Origin: an uncultured Actinomycetes bacterium
Lineage (GTDB): Bacteria > Actinomycetota > Acidimicrobiia > Acidimicrobiales > SZUA-35
Direction: 5' to 3'
Length of the DNA stretch: 58,753 nt
Assembly: GCA_902826025.1 (NCBI GenBank)
Contig: CADEDH010000042.1
Span: 1-58,753 of the forward strand
Part shown: in pieces, positions 1-8,352 of the stretch
Position numbering within the stretch: the first letter of the stretch is position 1
Layout: each line of letters opens with the position of its first letter
Notes under the pieces: model-generated
Told to the model about the DNA's origin: nothing
What the model saw: only the letters and a program-made list of their open reading frames with translations
The model's database searches: none
Program-made: the position numbers and the translations under genes

Positions 1-120
1 TCCCGTCACGCCGGCTGCTCTGAGGCCAAGACCAATACAGCAGGCGCAACAGCATCGAACAAAGGTTCCAAGCCCACCTCCCAGCGAAGCCGGGAAGGGG
101 GCTCAACAAGGAGTCCAAGC

Positions 121-885
121 ATGCGCACCCCCCTCAAGCTCGCAGCGATGGCATTCGGTTCCACAGCGCTACTGCCGTTCCTGGGCGCTGGTATGGCCAT
201 GGCGGCCGACGGCACCACGTTGGCGACCCTACGTCCTGTAGCCCTCAACGGCGTCGAAGCCAGCGGCACTGCCATGGTGACCGTCGACGGCACCCGGATC
301 GACGTGACCATGGCTGCCAGCGGCCTGCTCGCCGACAACCCGCACGCGGCCCACATCCACTTCGGCTCCGAGGCCCGCCACGAGTGCCCGGCAGCCTCCG
401 ATGACGCCAACGGCGACGGCACGCTCAATACCACCGACGGCGGCCCCGCCTACGGCCCGATCGTGGTCTCGCTGACCAAAACCGGCGACACCTCGCCGGC
501 CAGCGGCCTGGCCGTCGACCGCTTCGACACCGCCCCCGGCGGCAGGCTCACCTACGAGCGGGGCAGCATCGAGGTTTCCGCTGATGTGGCCCAGGCCATC
601 ACCGATGGTGAGGCCGCCATCGTCGTCCACGGCGTCGACCACAACCACAACGGCGTGTACGACGGCGACGTGAAGAGTGACCTCGACCCGACGCTGCCCA
701 CCGAGGCCACCGACCCGGCCGTCTGCGGCGTGCTCGCCGCAGCCCCCACCGGCGGGATGGACACCGGCGCCGGCGGCACATTCACCCCCGGCACCGAGGG
801 AAAGATCCTTCTCGGCGGCGGTCTCCTGCTGGTAGCAGCGGGCACCGGCACCCTCACCGCCCGCCTGGCCCGCAAGACCGCCTGA
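121..885 (+). CDS. Secreted CHRD-like protein with C-terminal membrane anchor
   Basis: A 254-residue exported protein. Residues 1-28 form a signal peptide (basic start, hydrophobic core, AMA cleavage region). The body has a CHRD-like motif (HAAHIHFG) followed by two Asp/Asn-rich loops (DANGDGTLN and DHNHNGVYDGD) that resemble calcium-binding loops. A hydrophobic helix of about 20 residues and a basic tail (ARLARK) close the protein like a cell-wall sorting signal, but no canonical LPxTG is present; FTPGTEG just before the helix is the nearest candidate. An AAGGAG ribosome site lies about 8 bases before the ATG. The next gene is a sortase whose ATG shares one base with this stop codon, so I infer this protein is the sortase substrate. 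The biological role is unknown; the CHRD assignment is by motif only. Confidence 0.8.
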   Translation: MRTPLKLAAMAFGSTALLPFLGAGMAMAADGTTLATLRPVALNGVEASGTAMVTVDGTRIDVTMAASGLLADNPHAAHIHFGSEARHECPAASDDANGDGTLNTTDGGPAYGPIVVSLTKTGDTSPASGLAVDRFDTAPGGRLTYERGSIEVSADVAQAITDGEAAIVVHGVDHNHNGVYDGDVKSDLDPTLPTEATDPAVCGVLAAAPTGGMDTGAGGTFTPGTEGKILLGGGLLLVAAGTGTLTARLARKTA

Positions 886-1613
886 TGGCGACCGGTGACA
901 GATTCAGTGATCGCCGCAGCGTGATCGCCGCGGCGATCACTGCCGTCACGTTGCTGGTGGGTGCGGGCGTGCTGTTCAAGGCGATCACCACTCCCGGCCC
1001 ACCACCGCAGCCCGATGCCAACCAGACGGCCGCACCTGCCGCTCCGGCGGCGGCACCGGACACGTCCGGCCCGGCCGTGACCTCGCTGTCGGCGCCGGCT
1101 TCGTCCCCGACCTCGACATCAGCCGCCAGCGGAGCTGCCCCCGACTTCGGGCCGCTCCTGGGGGCCAGCACGCCAGTTGCGTTGACGATCGCCTCGATCG
1201 GGCTCCGCACCGACGACATCGTCGGACTCGGGCTCGACGATGGAGGCAAGCTCGAAGCACCGGCCGACTTCGACCGGGCCGGGTGGTACACCGGCGGCCC
1301 GACGCCGGGTGAGCTCGGCCCGTCGGTAATCGGCGCCCACGTCGACAGCAAGGCCGGGCCGGCGGTGTTCTACCGGCTGGGCACTGTCAAGCAGGGCGAT
1401 ACGGCATCCGTCGCCCGAGAGGATGGCTCCACCGCAACCTTCGCCGTCGACCGCGTGGAGCGCTACGCCAAGGCCGACTTCCCGACCGCAACCGTATACG
1501 GCGACACGGGAGGTCGGGCCGAACTCCGCCTCATCACCTGCGGTGGAGCCTTCGACCAGTCCACTGGCCACTATGTCGACAACATCGTGGTCTTCGCCCA
1601 TCTCGTCGCCTAG
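885..1613 (+). CDS. Class F/E-type sortase
   Basis: A 242-residue membrane-anchored transpeptidase. One N-terminal helix (about residues 12-32) and a Pro/Ala/Ser-rich linker to residue 95 precede a sortase beta-barrel. Likely catalytic residues are His152 in GAHVDS and Cys219 in LITCGG, with Arg215 nearby as the probable third residue; the closing D-N-I-V-V-F-A strand is typical of actinobacterial class F sortases. Sortases cut an exported protein at a sorting motif and join it to the cell wall or another protein. The start overlaps the stop of the upstream secreted gene (TGATG), which implies translational coupling and a dedicated substrate. A strong inverted repeat follows the stop. Class assignment rests on length and motif spacing. 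Confidence 0.87.
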   Translation: MATGDRFSDRRSVIAAAITAVTLLVGAGVLFKAITTPGPPPQPDANQTAAPAAPAAAPDTSGPAVTSLSAPASSPTSTSAASGAAPDFGPLLGASTPVALTIASIGLRTDDIVGLGLDDGGKLEAPADFDRAGWYTGGPTPGELGPSVIGAHVDSKAGPAVFYRLGTVKQGDTASVAREDGSTATFAVDRVERYAKADFPTATVYGDTGGRAELRLITCGGAFDQSTGHYVDNIVVFAHLVA

Positions 1614-1688
1614 CAGGCCCAGCGTCGCCGGCCCCCGCCCGATCTGTCCCGGCCTGGTCCACACACGTGTCCGGGAAAGCTGGCCTGA

Positions 1689-1726
1689 CCCGTGATCGAT
1701 CCGAGGGGGAGGAAATCGATCACGGG
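1689..1726 (+). terminator. Hairpin terminator after the sortase operon
   Basis: A 12-bp perfect stem (CCCGTGATCGAT, 1689-1700, with its complement at 1715-1726) around a 14-base purine-rich loop. It lies 76 bases after the sortase stop. Flanking GCTGG and CCAGC extend the pairing after a bulge. There is no T-run, as is usual in high-GC actinobacteria. Confidence 0.6.
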
Positions 1727-1824
1727 CCAGCCGGCCTGTCTCGCTGCCGGTGAGGCATGAACGAGATGTCGACATGACGTGTGCCCCGGCAGGCTGGGGC
1801 GCAAACAGCACGAGGACCTTCTTT

Positions 1825-2127
1825 TCAGGCCCCGGCCGGGTTGACCGACTTGGCCCTCTTGGCAGTCTTGTGGAGGGCGGCGAGCTTCGCTTCGGACGGC
1901 GTGCCGGTCTCGGCGAAGGCTTGGAGATCGGCGAAGATCTCTGAGGCGGTCTTGCGAAGCTTCATGCGCATCATCGGCGCCGCGATCGCTCCCATGGCTC
2001 CCCTGGCGTCGGCGGTGATCCGCGAGGTCACGCGGGCCTTGCCGTTGCCGGCCGGTTCAACGCTCCATTCGTTGAGCATTCCCGTCACGAATGGCGGGAT
2101 CTTCTTGGCGGCAACGCTGTAGCTCAA
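1825..2127 (-). pseudogene. C-terminal remnant of an SRPBCC-family protein
   Basis: The open frame encodes about 100 residues that match only the C-terminal half of SRPBCC (START-like) proteins of roughly 150 residues: a strand SYSVAAKKIPPFV, the GAMGAIAAPMM turn and the long final helix with ETGTPSEAKLAAL. The N-terminal half that would complete the ligand cavity is missing. In frame, a stop lies just upstream and the only possible start is TTG. I read it as a truncated gene rather than a short functional protein. A degraded tetR gene lies immediately upstream on the same strand, so the locus looks like a decaying regulator-target pair. Confidence 0.6.
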
Positions 2128-2190
2128 GCGATCTCATAGCAAGCTCTTTCGGTGATTGGTGCTTCGGGATTCTCACTGCGCCGTTAGTTG

Positions 2191-2202
2191 GAATGATCGT
2201 TC
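2191..2202 (-). promoter_or_regulatory. Possible TetR operator
   Basis: GAATGATCGTTC is a near-perfect palindrome (one mismatched pair) of the type bound by TetR-family regulators. It sits between the tetR remnant and the SRPBCC remnant, upstream of the latter. It may be a fossil operator of the decayed locus. Confidence 0.3.
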
Positions 2203-2248
2203 AAGTATGGGGACAGGCAAATGGCCGCCGGCGCCACAGGCGGATTTC

Positions 2249-2790
2249 CTAGCCCAGGGCCCGTAGGGCAACGTCGACTGACGCCAAGAGGACCTGGCGG
2301 TCGCCGGTGGCCTTGGCCGTGACGCGGAGGCCCTGCAGCGTGGTGAGAAGAAGCGACGCAGCGTCGGCTGGGTTCAGCGACCGGGGTACTTCACCGTCGA
2401 ACTGGGCCTGGCGCACCGCCGCTTCGAAAGCGACCCGCAGCGTCCGTGCCGTGCGCTCGAAGATCAAAGCCGTGTCTTCATCGGCGGGCATCGTCTCCAT
2501 CGCCGAGTTGATCAGCAGGCAACCCCGCCGGTTGGGATCGGCCAAGTCGGCATCGATCAGCCCGATCAACGCGCCACGAAGGCGGGGTAGCAGGGGCCCA
2601 TCGGTCTCGAGCGCATCGAGTAGTGCTTGGGGAGTACGTTGGCAATACTCGGTGAGCGCCTGGACGAAGAGGTCGTGCTTCGACCCGAACGTGGCGTAGA
2701 TGATTCCACGATTCAGCCCGAGTTCATCGACGAGATCCTACCCGCGGGCCCAGAACACTTCGATCGGTACGGTGGCTCGCCCGAAGTCGG
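2249..2790 (-). pseudogene. tetR-family regulator broken in the DNA-binding domain
   Basis: Reading the minus strand from about 2790, the frame gives VFWARG, a TAG stop (2738-2740), then DLVDELGLNRGIIYATFGSK, continuing open to 2249 with a normal TetR C-terminal half. Intact relatives have a GY.x(n).T segment between ARG and DLVDELG, so about six codons of helix 2 are missing and the junction itself creates the stop. Upstream of VFW the frame is also poor. Translation from the internal ATG at 2569 would give 106 residues with no helix-turn-helix. I call this a pseudogene; a sequencing or assembly error is the alternative. It lies just upstream of a truncated SRPBCC gene on the same strand, its likely former target. 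Confidence 0.65.
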
Positions 2791-2824
2791 CCCGACCAGT
2801 CGACGGGTGTAGTCGAGGGGTGTG

Positions 2825-2880
2825 GCGGTGCCGAGGGGGTGGGTGGGGCACCGCGCGGCGTTCTTCTGCACCGCGCGGTG
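2825..2880 (-). terminator. Overlapping hairpins after the 2893-3306 gene
   Basis: GCGGTGCC (2825-2832) pairs with GGCACCGC (2847-2854). The GCACCGCGCGG unit then repeats, and CACCGCGCGGTG (2869-2880) is a perfect palindrome. The elements lie 13-68 bases past the stop of the minus-strand gene at 2893 and are a plausible terminator. Confidence 0.4.
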
Positions 2881-2892
2881 TTGAGCACCTTG

Positions 2893-3306
2893 TTACGAGG
2901 AGCGGGGGATGCCGGCCTTCTTGAGGGTGGCAGCGGGCACACCGATGGCGCGGAAGGCGTGGTAGGTGATGCCCTTGCGCTGGGCGTAGTCACGAGCGAC
3001 GCGGATGAAGTCGGTCTCCAGGGCGCTGATGTCGGTGGAGTCCTCCATCGTCGCCAGCTCGGAGGTGAGGTCGAGTTGTTCCTGGGTGAGCGTGAGGCGC
3101 TTCAGGGGGTCTGCGGTCTCGAGTTCGTCGGTGATTCGCTCGAGGCGAGCCGAGATCGATGCCGATGTGCGCTTCCGGCCTCGCTTGGGTCGGGAGGTGT
3201 CGAGCGCCTCGAGGTAGGCCCGTACGGCCCGGCCTTCGGTTCGGCCCATGGCCAGAGCGCTCTTGTGGTCGTCGGTCATCGTCCGGGATTTGGATTTGGT
3301 TGCCAT
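2893..3306 (-). CDS. Conserved small basic protein of unknown function
   Basis: A 137-residue, strongly charged protein with a Lys/Arg-rich start (MATKSKSRTMT). A helical middle (ARLERITDELETADPLKRLT) is likely coiled-coil. The C-terminal segment YAQRKGITYHAFRAIGVP looks like a helix-turn-helix or other small helical fold. The composition suggests nucleic-acid binding, but this is inference only; I do not recognise a named family. The gene has its own promoter space: about 160 bases upstream are relatively AT-rich, and AAAGGTG about 14 bases before the ATG is a fair ribosome site. Hairpins follow the stop. It is not in an operon with its neighbours, and its codon use matches the genome. Confidence 0.7.
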   Translation of the reverse strand: MATKSKSRTMTDDHKSALAMGRTEGRAVRAYLEALDTSRPKRGRKRTSASISARLERITDELETADPLKRLTLTQEQLDLTSELATMEDSTDISALETDFIRVARDYAQRKGITYHAFRAIGVPAATLKKAGIPRSS

Positions 3307-3467
3307 CAGAACGAGGAATCACCTTTCACTGTTGTGTGCGCCCCAAGGCCTGACACTGTAATGCCAAAATCAGTAAGCGGCCGACCATCCCCGGTTTATT
3401 TGCCCGGAGCCGGGCGCGCCTCAAACGTCTTCAGTTGGGTGGGATCACCAGGTTTGAGGTATTTCGG

Positions 3468-5498
3468 TCAGTAGAACTCGTTCGACCGGCCGACATCATC
3501 GCCGCTCTTCGTCAGGCGTTCGGCTTGTTGGCCGTGTGGTAGGTCGTCGGTGTAGGCCTGGGCCTGGAGGGTGAACAGCTCGGCGTACCGGCCCTTGGCG
3601 GCCATCAGCTCGGCGTGGGCGCCGTGCTCGACGACTCGCCCCTGGTGCAGCACGTAGATCCGATCAGCGCTACGGACGGTGGAGAAGCGGTGCGAGATCA
3701 ACAGGACGGTTCGGCCGGCGAAGAGGGTGCGGATCCGTTCGAACAGGTCGTGCTCGGCTCGGGCGTCGAGCGATGCGGTTGGTTCGTCGAGGATGAGGAG
3801 TGGGGCGTCCCGAAAGAAGGCCCGGCTGACGGCGATGCGCTGCCACTGCCCGACCGACAACTCGGCCCCGGCATCGAACATGCGACCGAGAACAGTGTCG
3901 TAGCGGTGGGGAAGCCGGCCCACCAGCCGGTCGGCGCCGGCCCGGGTAGCAGCGTGCTCGATCTCATCTCGATCGTCCAAGCGGTCGACGTCGCCCAGCC
4001 CGATGTTCTCGGCCGCGGTCAGGTTGTAGCGGGCGAAGTCCTGGAAGACCACGGTGACCTGACGGCGGAGCTGATCGGGGTCGATGGTGGCGGCATCGGT
4101 AGCGTCCCAGCAGATCCGGCCCGACGTCGGCGTGTGGAGCAGGCCGAGCAGCTTGGCCAGCGTCGTCTTGCCCGACCCGTTCTCACCGACCAGCGCCACC
4201 ACCTCCCCCCGGCCGATCGAGAGTTCGACGTCGGTGAGAGCATCGGTGGCTTGCTCCGGGTAACGGAAGCTGACACCGTCGACCGTGATCCGCTCGAACC
4301 CGGCGGGGGCCGGCCCGGTCGGACGGTGCTGTGCCTCACCGGCCGCCATCACGAGGAGTTCGGCCTGGTCGTCGAGGAACACGACGGCCTCGAGCAGTCC
4401 GGCGGAGCTCCAGGCCATGGCGCCGAAGCGCATCTGGATCTGCCACAGGCCGTTGAGCACGGCTCCCATCTCGGCCACGGTGAAGCTGCCCCGGGCGAAC
4501 AACCAGATGAGGGTGCCGCTCACGATCGCCGCGAGCAGGGCGGTGCTCACCTCGGCCTCCACGATGGTCCGGGTCTTCCTGCGGGTGACGACGTGCAGCT
4601 CCTGCTCCCGCTCGTGCCACAAGGTCTGGTAGCGGTCGAGCAGGAACTGGCGGAGCCCGAACGCCCGTACCTCCTTGGCGGTGAAGCGGTCGGTGAGCAG
4701 GCCGGCGATGTAGCTGCGGCGGCGTTCGAGGGGGCTCTGGCCTCGGACGAAGTCGTAGTTGGTCAACACGTTGCGGTGGGTGGCGGCCAGGAGGGGCAGG
4801 AACCAGAGCAGGGCGATGGGCACGAGCAGGGGCTGGATCACGGCCAGGGCGATCAACACCCCGACGCTTCCCGCCACGCCCGACGCCAACTGGGAAAGGC
4901 TGTGCACTACCTGTGTGGGGCGGAACTGGCTCTGGCTCTGGACCCGCTGGAGCCGGTCGTAGAAACGGGGTGCCTCGAAGGCCAGAAGGTCTACGTCGGA
5001 GGCGGCGGTCATTAGTCGCAGCGACGATGCATGGCCGACCCGTTCCTGGAACAGGTCGGCCCGGCCCCGGACGACGGCGCCGAACACACCGGCGGCTGCC
5101 CTCAGCCCGGCATACGCCGCGATCCAAGGTGCGGTGGCCCGGGCAGCGGCTGCCGGATCGTCGTCGCCCAAGAGGCGGCTGAGGAGCACCGCAACGACCA
5201 ATACCTGGACCCCGCTCAGGAGGCCGTTGGCCACATCGTTGATGGCCGTGAGCAACAGGGAACGTCGGTCGGCGGCCCACACGAACCGGACAGCGCCCCA
5301 GGCGATCGAAGGTAGGCGGCGTAGCGGCCTCCGCCCAAGCGGTTGGTCCCAGACCTCCCACGGGCTGGCTTCGATCGGAATCGGAGCCTCCTCGGCGCCG
5401 AGGCCGGTGTCGGCGCCGTCTCCGCCGATCGGGCCGGGTTTGGTTGGGCCGGAAGCCGGATCGCCGCTCCGGTCCTCGTTTTCAGCCCCCTCTGTCAC
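3468..5498 (-). CDS. ABC exporter, fused permease-ATPase
   Basis: A 676-residue half-transporter. An acidic, Gly/Pro-rich leader of about 65 residues precedes a six-helix exporter membrane domain (about 70-380) and a nucleotide-binding domain. Walker A is GENGSGKT (Lys444), the signature is LSVGQ, and Walker B runs into LILDEPTASLD, followed by the switch His in LISHR. Such proteins act as homo- or heterodimers and export lipids, drugs or peptides; no partner half-transporter is adjacent, so a homodimer is likely. The start is GTG (5498) without a clear ribosome site. The gene begins 68 bases after the MocR-type regulator on the same strand, so the two may be cotranscribed. The substrate cannot be told from sequence. 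Confidence 0.92.
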   Translation of the reverse strand: MTEGAENEDRSGDPASGPTKPGPIGGDGADTGLGAEEAPIPIEASPWEVWDQPLGRRPLRRLPSIAWGAVRFVWAADRRSLLLTAINDVANGLLSGVQVLVVAVLLSRLLGDDDPAAAARATAPWIAAYAGLRAAAGVFGAVVRGRADLFQERVGHASSLRLMTAASDVDLLAFEAPRFYDRLQRVQSQSQFRPTQVVHSLSQLASGVAGSVGVLIALAVIQPLLVPIALLWFLPLLAATHRNVLTNYDFVRGQSPLERRRSYIAGLLTDRFTAKEVRAFGLRQFLLDRYQTLWHEREQELHVVTRRKTRTIVEAEVSTALLAAIVSGTLIWLFARGSFTVAEMGAVLNGLWQIQMRFGAMAWSSAGLLEAVVFLDDQAELLVMAAGEAQHRPTGPAPAGFERITVDGVSFRYPEQATDALTDVELSIGRGEVVALVGENGSGKTTLAKLLGLLHTPTSGRICWDATDAATIDPDQLRRQVTVVFQDFARYNLTAAENIGLGDVDRLDDRDEIEHAATRAGADRLVGRLPHRYDTVLGRMFDAGAELSVGQWQRIAVSRAFFRDAPLLILDEPTASLDARAEHDLFERIRTLFAGRTVLLISHRFSTVRSADRIYVLHQGRVVEHGAHAELMAAKGRYAELFTLQAQAYTDDLPHGQQAERLTKSGDDVGRSNEFY

Positions 5499-5566
5499 GT
5501 CACAACGTTATCGCTGGGTCTGCTCGCCATTCGCCGATCGGCTGGTCGTTCGTGCCTTCCCTTCGC

Positions 5567-6931
5567 TCAGTGGGCGTGGAGAACTTGGGCGAGCTGGGTG
5601 AGGCTGGTGTCGAAGTCCGCGGCGGCTCGGCTGAATCCGAGCACGAGGCCGTGGGCGCCGGGTTGTGTCCGGTAGTGCTGGTTGAGGCCCCAAAGCGCGA
5701 GCCGGTGCTCGTCGAGTGAGTCCTGGATGATGGCCTCCTCGTGGGCTTTGGACGGCAGGGTGACGGTGAGGTGGAGGCCGGCTGATATGCCGTGGATGTC
5801 GGGGTGATCGAGGGCGGAGCGGAGGGCAGCGATGAGGCTGTTGCGGCGGGTCCGGTAGAGGGTCCGCATACGGCGGATGTGGCGGTCGAGATCGCCTCGG
5901 GCGATGAAGTGGGCCAGTGTCGCCTGGGTGAGTTGGGAGACGTCGCTGTCCCGGCCCCGCTGCTCGGCCATTGCTTGGCGGAGCTCGGGTGGGAGGACGA
6001 GCCAGGCGACGCGCAGGCCGGCCCCGAGGGTCTTGCTCGACGTGCCGAGGTAGACGACGCGGTCGGCGGCGATGCCCTGCAGGGCGCCGATCGGATGGCG
6101 GTCGTAGCGGAACTCGGCGTCGTAGTCGTCCTCGATGATCCAGGCGTTGCGTTGCCGGGCCCAGCTTGCAAGGCGGGCGCGACGCTCGGGGCTCATGACG
6201 GCCCCGAGCGGGTACTGGTGGGCGGGGGTGACGAGCACGGCGGTAGCGGCGGTGGCCGCGAGCCGGTCGGTGTCGATGCCTTCGGCGTCGACCGGCACGG
6301 GGACGAGCTGGAGGCCTTCGCGGCCGAGGATGGCGTGGTGGAACGGGAACCCTGGGTCTTCGACGGCGATGCTCGTCGTGCCGCTGGCGCGTAGCAGGCG
6401 GGCCAGTTGGCCCAATCCGCTGGCCGCTCCGGGCACGACGATGACGGCCTCGGCGTCGACCGCCAGGTTCCGGGTGCGCCGCAGGTAGGCGGCGAGCTCG
6501 GTTCGCAGGTCGCCGAGGCCCGACGGGTCGCCGTAGGCGAACAGGTCGGCGGGGGCGGTGGCCAGTACGTCGCGGGTACAGCGGAGCCACGCCGCCCGAG
6601 GGAACTGGCTGGCGTCGGGTTCGCCCGGGATCAGGTCGATCCGGTAGTCGCGCCGTGAGCGCCCGGCGGCGGGCGGTTCGGGGATCCACTGGCCCGCAGC
6701 AACCCGGGTGGACGCTCCCTGGCGGGTGATGAGGTAGCCCTCGGAGGCGAGTTGGTCGTAGGCGGCGACGACCGTGGAGCGAGCGAGGCCGAGGTCGGCA
6801 GCGAGACCGCGACTCGATGGGAGCGCGTCGCCCGGGCTGAGGCGCCCGCTGCGGATGGCGTCGCGCAGCGCCGCCTCCAGGCCTCGCTGTTTGCGAGTGG
6901 TGAGATGGAGATCGAGCAGCAGGTCCCGCAT
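5567..6931 (-). CDS. MocR/PdxR-type GntR regulator with aminotransferase domain
   Basis: A 454-residue regulator. A winged-helix GntR domain (about 10-75; ALRDAIRSGRLSPGDALPSS) is joined by a linker to a class I aminotransferase fold. The PLP-binding lysine is Lys300 in GTSSKTLGAGLR, and the DDYDAEFRYD motif is typical of the family. MocR proteins sense PLP or an amino-compound adduct and control PLP or amino-acid metabolism genes; some act on transporters. The divergent gene at 7003 and the ABC exporter downstream are the likely targets. The ATG is only 4 bases from the first CTGG-type half-site, so the mRNA may be leaderless and self-repressed. Confidence 0.9.
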   Translation of the reverse strand: MRDLLLDLHLTTRKQRGLEAALRDAIRSGRLSPGDALPSSRGLAADLGLARSTVVAAYDQLASEGYLITRQGASTRVAAGQWIPEPPAAGRSRRDYRIDLIPGEPDASQFPRAAWLRCTRDVLATAPADLFAYGDPSGLGDLRTELAAYLRRTRNLAVDAEAVIVVPGAASGLGQLARLLRASGTTSIAVEDPGFPFHHAILGREGLQLVPVPVDAEGIDTDRLAATAATAVLVTPAHQYPLGAVMSPERRARLASWARQRNAWIIEDDYDAEFRYDRHPIGALQGIAADRVVYLGTSSKTLGAGLRVAWLVLPPELRQAMAEQRGRDSDVSQLTQATLAHFIARGDLDRHIRRMRTLYRTRRNSLIAALRSALDHPDIHGISAGLHLTVTLPSKAHEEAIIQDSLDEHRLALWGLNQHYRTQPGAHGLVLGFSRAAADFDTSLTQLAQVLHAH

Positions 6932-6934
6932 GAA

Positions 6935-6982
6935 ACTGGTCCGAACTCAAGTGAGGTGACTGGACCGAGATCTCAGTCCAGT
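6935..6982. promoter_or_regulatory. Divergent operator with CTGG half-sites
   Basis: The 71-base gap between the MocR-type gene and the membrane-protein gene holds ACTGGTCC (6935-6942) and, 24 bases on, a 24-bp imperfect palindrome (6959-6982) whose arms are ACTGGACC and its near complement, with only one mismatched base pair. CTGGWCC-type repeated half-sites are typical targets of MocR/PdxR regulators. The layout fits autoregulation plus control of the divergent gene. Confidence 0.55.
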
Positions 6983-7002
6983 GCGAGCGTAGTGTCGGTG
7001 GT

Positions 7003-7449
7003 GTGGCGAGCGCAGAGTTGGCGAGGGACCTAGCGGCAGACTCCAGGACCGGCTGGCGGGTCAACTGGGCGCTGGCGTTGATCGCCGTGTTCAACCTGCC
7101 GGTCGGGGTCCATGCGGCGCTGTTCCCCCGGTCGTTCTTCGACGACTTCCCGGTAGGCCGGGGTTGGATCGCCGCCACCGACGGCGCCTACGACGAGCAC
7201 CTGGTCCGAGACGTCGGCGTGTTGTTCCTGGCGTTGGTGATCGTCACCACCTGGGCCTCGGTGACGAGAACGGCCGAGCGCGCCGTCGCCACCGCCTGGC
7301 TCCTCCAGGGGGTCGCCCACCTCGCCTTCCATGCCAACCACCTCGGCGGGCTGTCCCGAGCCGATGGCGCCGGCCTGCTCATCTCTCTCGCCGCCGTACC
7401 AGTCCTGGCGGCCGTGGCGTGGCGCCAACCGTCGGTGTCCTGGCGCTGA
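7003..7449 (+). CDS. Small four-helix membrane protein
   Basis: A 148-residue integral membrane protein with a GTG start. Four hydrophobic segments can be seen: about residues 21-40, 68-85, 94-112 and 122-140. Conserved-looking features are FNLPVGVHAALFPRSFFDDFP, the DEHLVRDVG segment before helix 2 and HLAFHANHL between helices 3 and 4; the clustered His residues could bind metal or haem, which is inference. I know similar uncharacterised actinobacterial proteins but no function. It is transcribed divergently from the MocR-type regulator across a palindromic operator and is probably controlled by it. The 3' end converges on the kinase gene with an 18-base gap. Confidence 0.75.
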   Translation: MASAELARDLAADSRTGWRVNWALALIAVFNLPVGVHAALFPRSFFDDFPVGRGWIAATDGAYDEHLVRDVGVLFLALVIVTTWASVTRTAERAVATAWLLQGVAHLAFHANHLGGLSRADGAGLLISLAAVPVLAAVAWRQPSVSWR

Positions 7450-7467
7450 GCTGGTCGGGCGCCACCT

Positions 7468-8352
7468 TCATCGACGGTGGGTCGCGAGCCACTGGTCGAG
7501 TCGCTCTGCGGTTGGCTGTCGGGCGCGTTCGTAGCGCTGGGCGTAGAGCAGGTTCCAAAGCAGCGCGTAGATCTCACGGAACTCGTGGTTCCATCGCATG
7601 GAGGGGCTGCCGGGGTCGACGCCGAGCAGGCGGCAGGCGGTGTCGCCGGCCGGTGGCCAAGCCCGCCGGAGTGTGGCGAGGTCCCACGCCAGCGGCCGGC
7701 GGTTGGCGTCCTCGAAGTCGAACCACACCACCTCCCCGTCGCATCGGGCCACGTTGACCCGGTGGGCGTCGCCATGGACGAGCTGCCACGGGTCGGCGGG
7801 CTCGGCGGCTCGCAGCTCGTCGATCTCCGCTGCGATCCGGGCCAAGTCGGGGGGATCGATGGTCGTGGCGACCGTGTCGGCCAGCACCGCCATCTCGGCC
7901 CAGGGATGGCCGGGAAGCGCGTCGCTCAGCGATGGCGGCAGCTCAGCGAGTGCCAGCGACAGCTCGACGAAGGATGCGGCGGCTGCTTCGGCGTCCTGGG
8001 GCGAGCTCGGGTCGAGCGGTTCGAGTTGGCGATGTTCGAGGAGGAGGAAGGTCCAGGGGCCGGCTCGGTGCGGCCCCGGGTCGACGAGCGTGGTGGGCCG
8101 GATGACGTTCAAGCCCATGGCGTCCAGGGCACTCGCGGTCTCGCGTTCGCGGCGTAGGTAGACCTCAGGCTGGCCGCGCACCTCAGCCGTGAGCGTGGCC
8201 ACCCGGGCGACGACGGGCGACGGAGCCAGCCATACCACGACGTTGGCCCCATCACCCAGCACGACGGGAGAGTCGGCGGGCAAGCCGAGCTGCCTGGCGG
8301 CGGCGACGAGCTCGTTCACCACCGGCGTTGCACCCTCGTCGGCCGTCACCAT
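7468..8352 (-). CDS. Aminoglycoside phosphotransferase-like small-molecule kinase
   Basis: A 294-residue kinase of the APH/choline-kinase superfamily. The Brenner motif HGDAHRVN (His193) gives the catalytic Asp, and WFDFED gives the metal-binding Asp. The family phosphorylates hydroxyls of aminoglycosides, choline, homoserine, methylthioribose and others. The ATG (8350-8352) shares one base with the stop of glyA (TGATG), so the two are translationally coupled and both fall under the ZTP riboswitch upstream of glyA. That context argues for a role in one-carbon, serine or folate-linked metabolism rather than antibiotic resistance. A longer in-frame start would overlap glyA deeply and is rejected. 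The substrate is unknown. Confidence 0.85.
   Translation of the reverse strand: MVTADEGATPVVNELVAAARQLGLPADSPVVLGDGANVVVWLAPSPVVARVATLTAEVRGQPEVYLRRERETASALDAMGLNVIRPTTLVDPGPHRAGPWTFLLLEHRQLEPLDPSSPQDAEAAAASFVELSLALAELPPSLSDALPGHPWAEMAVLADTVATTIDPPDLARIAAEIDELRAAEPADPWQLVHGDAHRVNVARCDGEVVWFDFEDANRRPLAWDLATLRRAWPPAGDTACRLLGVDPGSPSMRWNHEFREIYALLWNLLYAQRYERARQPTAERLDQWLATHRR

Noticed and set aside
3615..5015. 466-codon plus-strand frame opposite the ABC transporter
   Set aside because: It is an exact antisense of the transporter, with Gly/Glu/His-rich composition typical of high-GC shadow frames.
7468..8352. Antibiotic-resistance aminoglycoside phosphotransferase
   Set aside because: The fold matches, but the riboswitch-led operon with glyA points to metabolism; nothing in the sequence specifies an aminoglycoside substrate.
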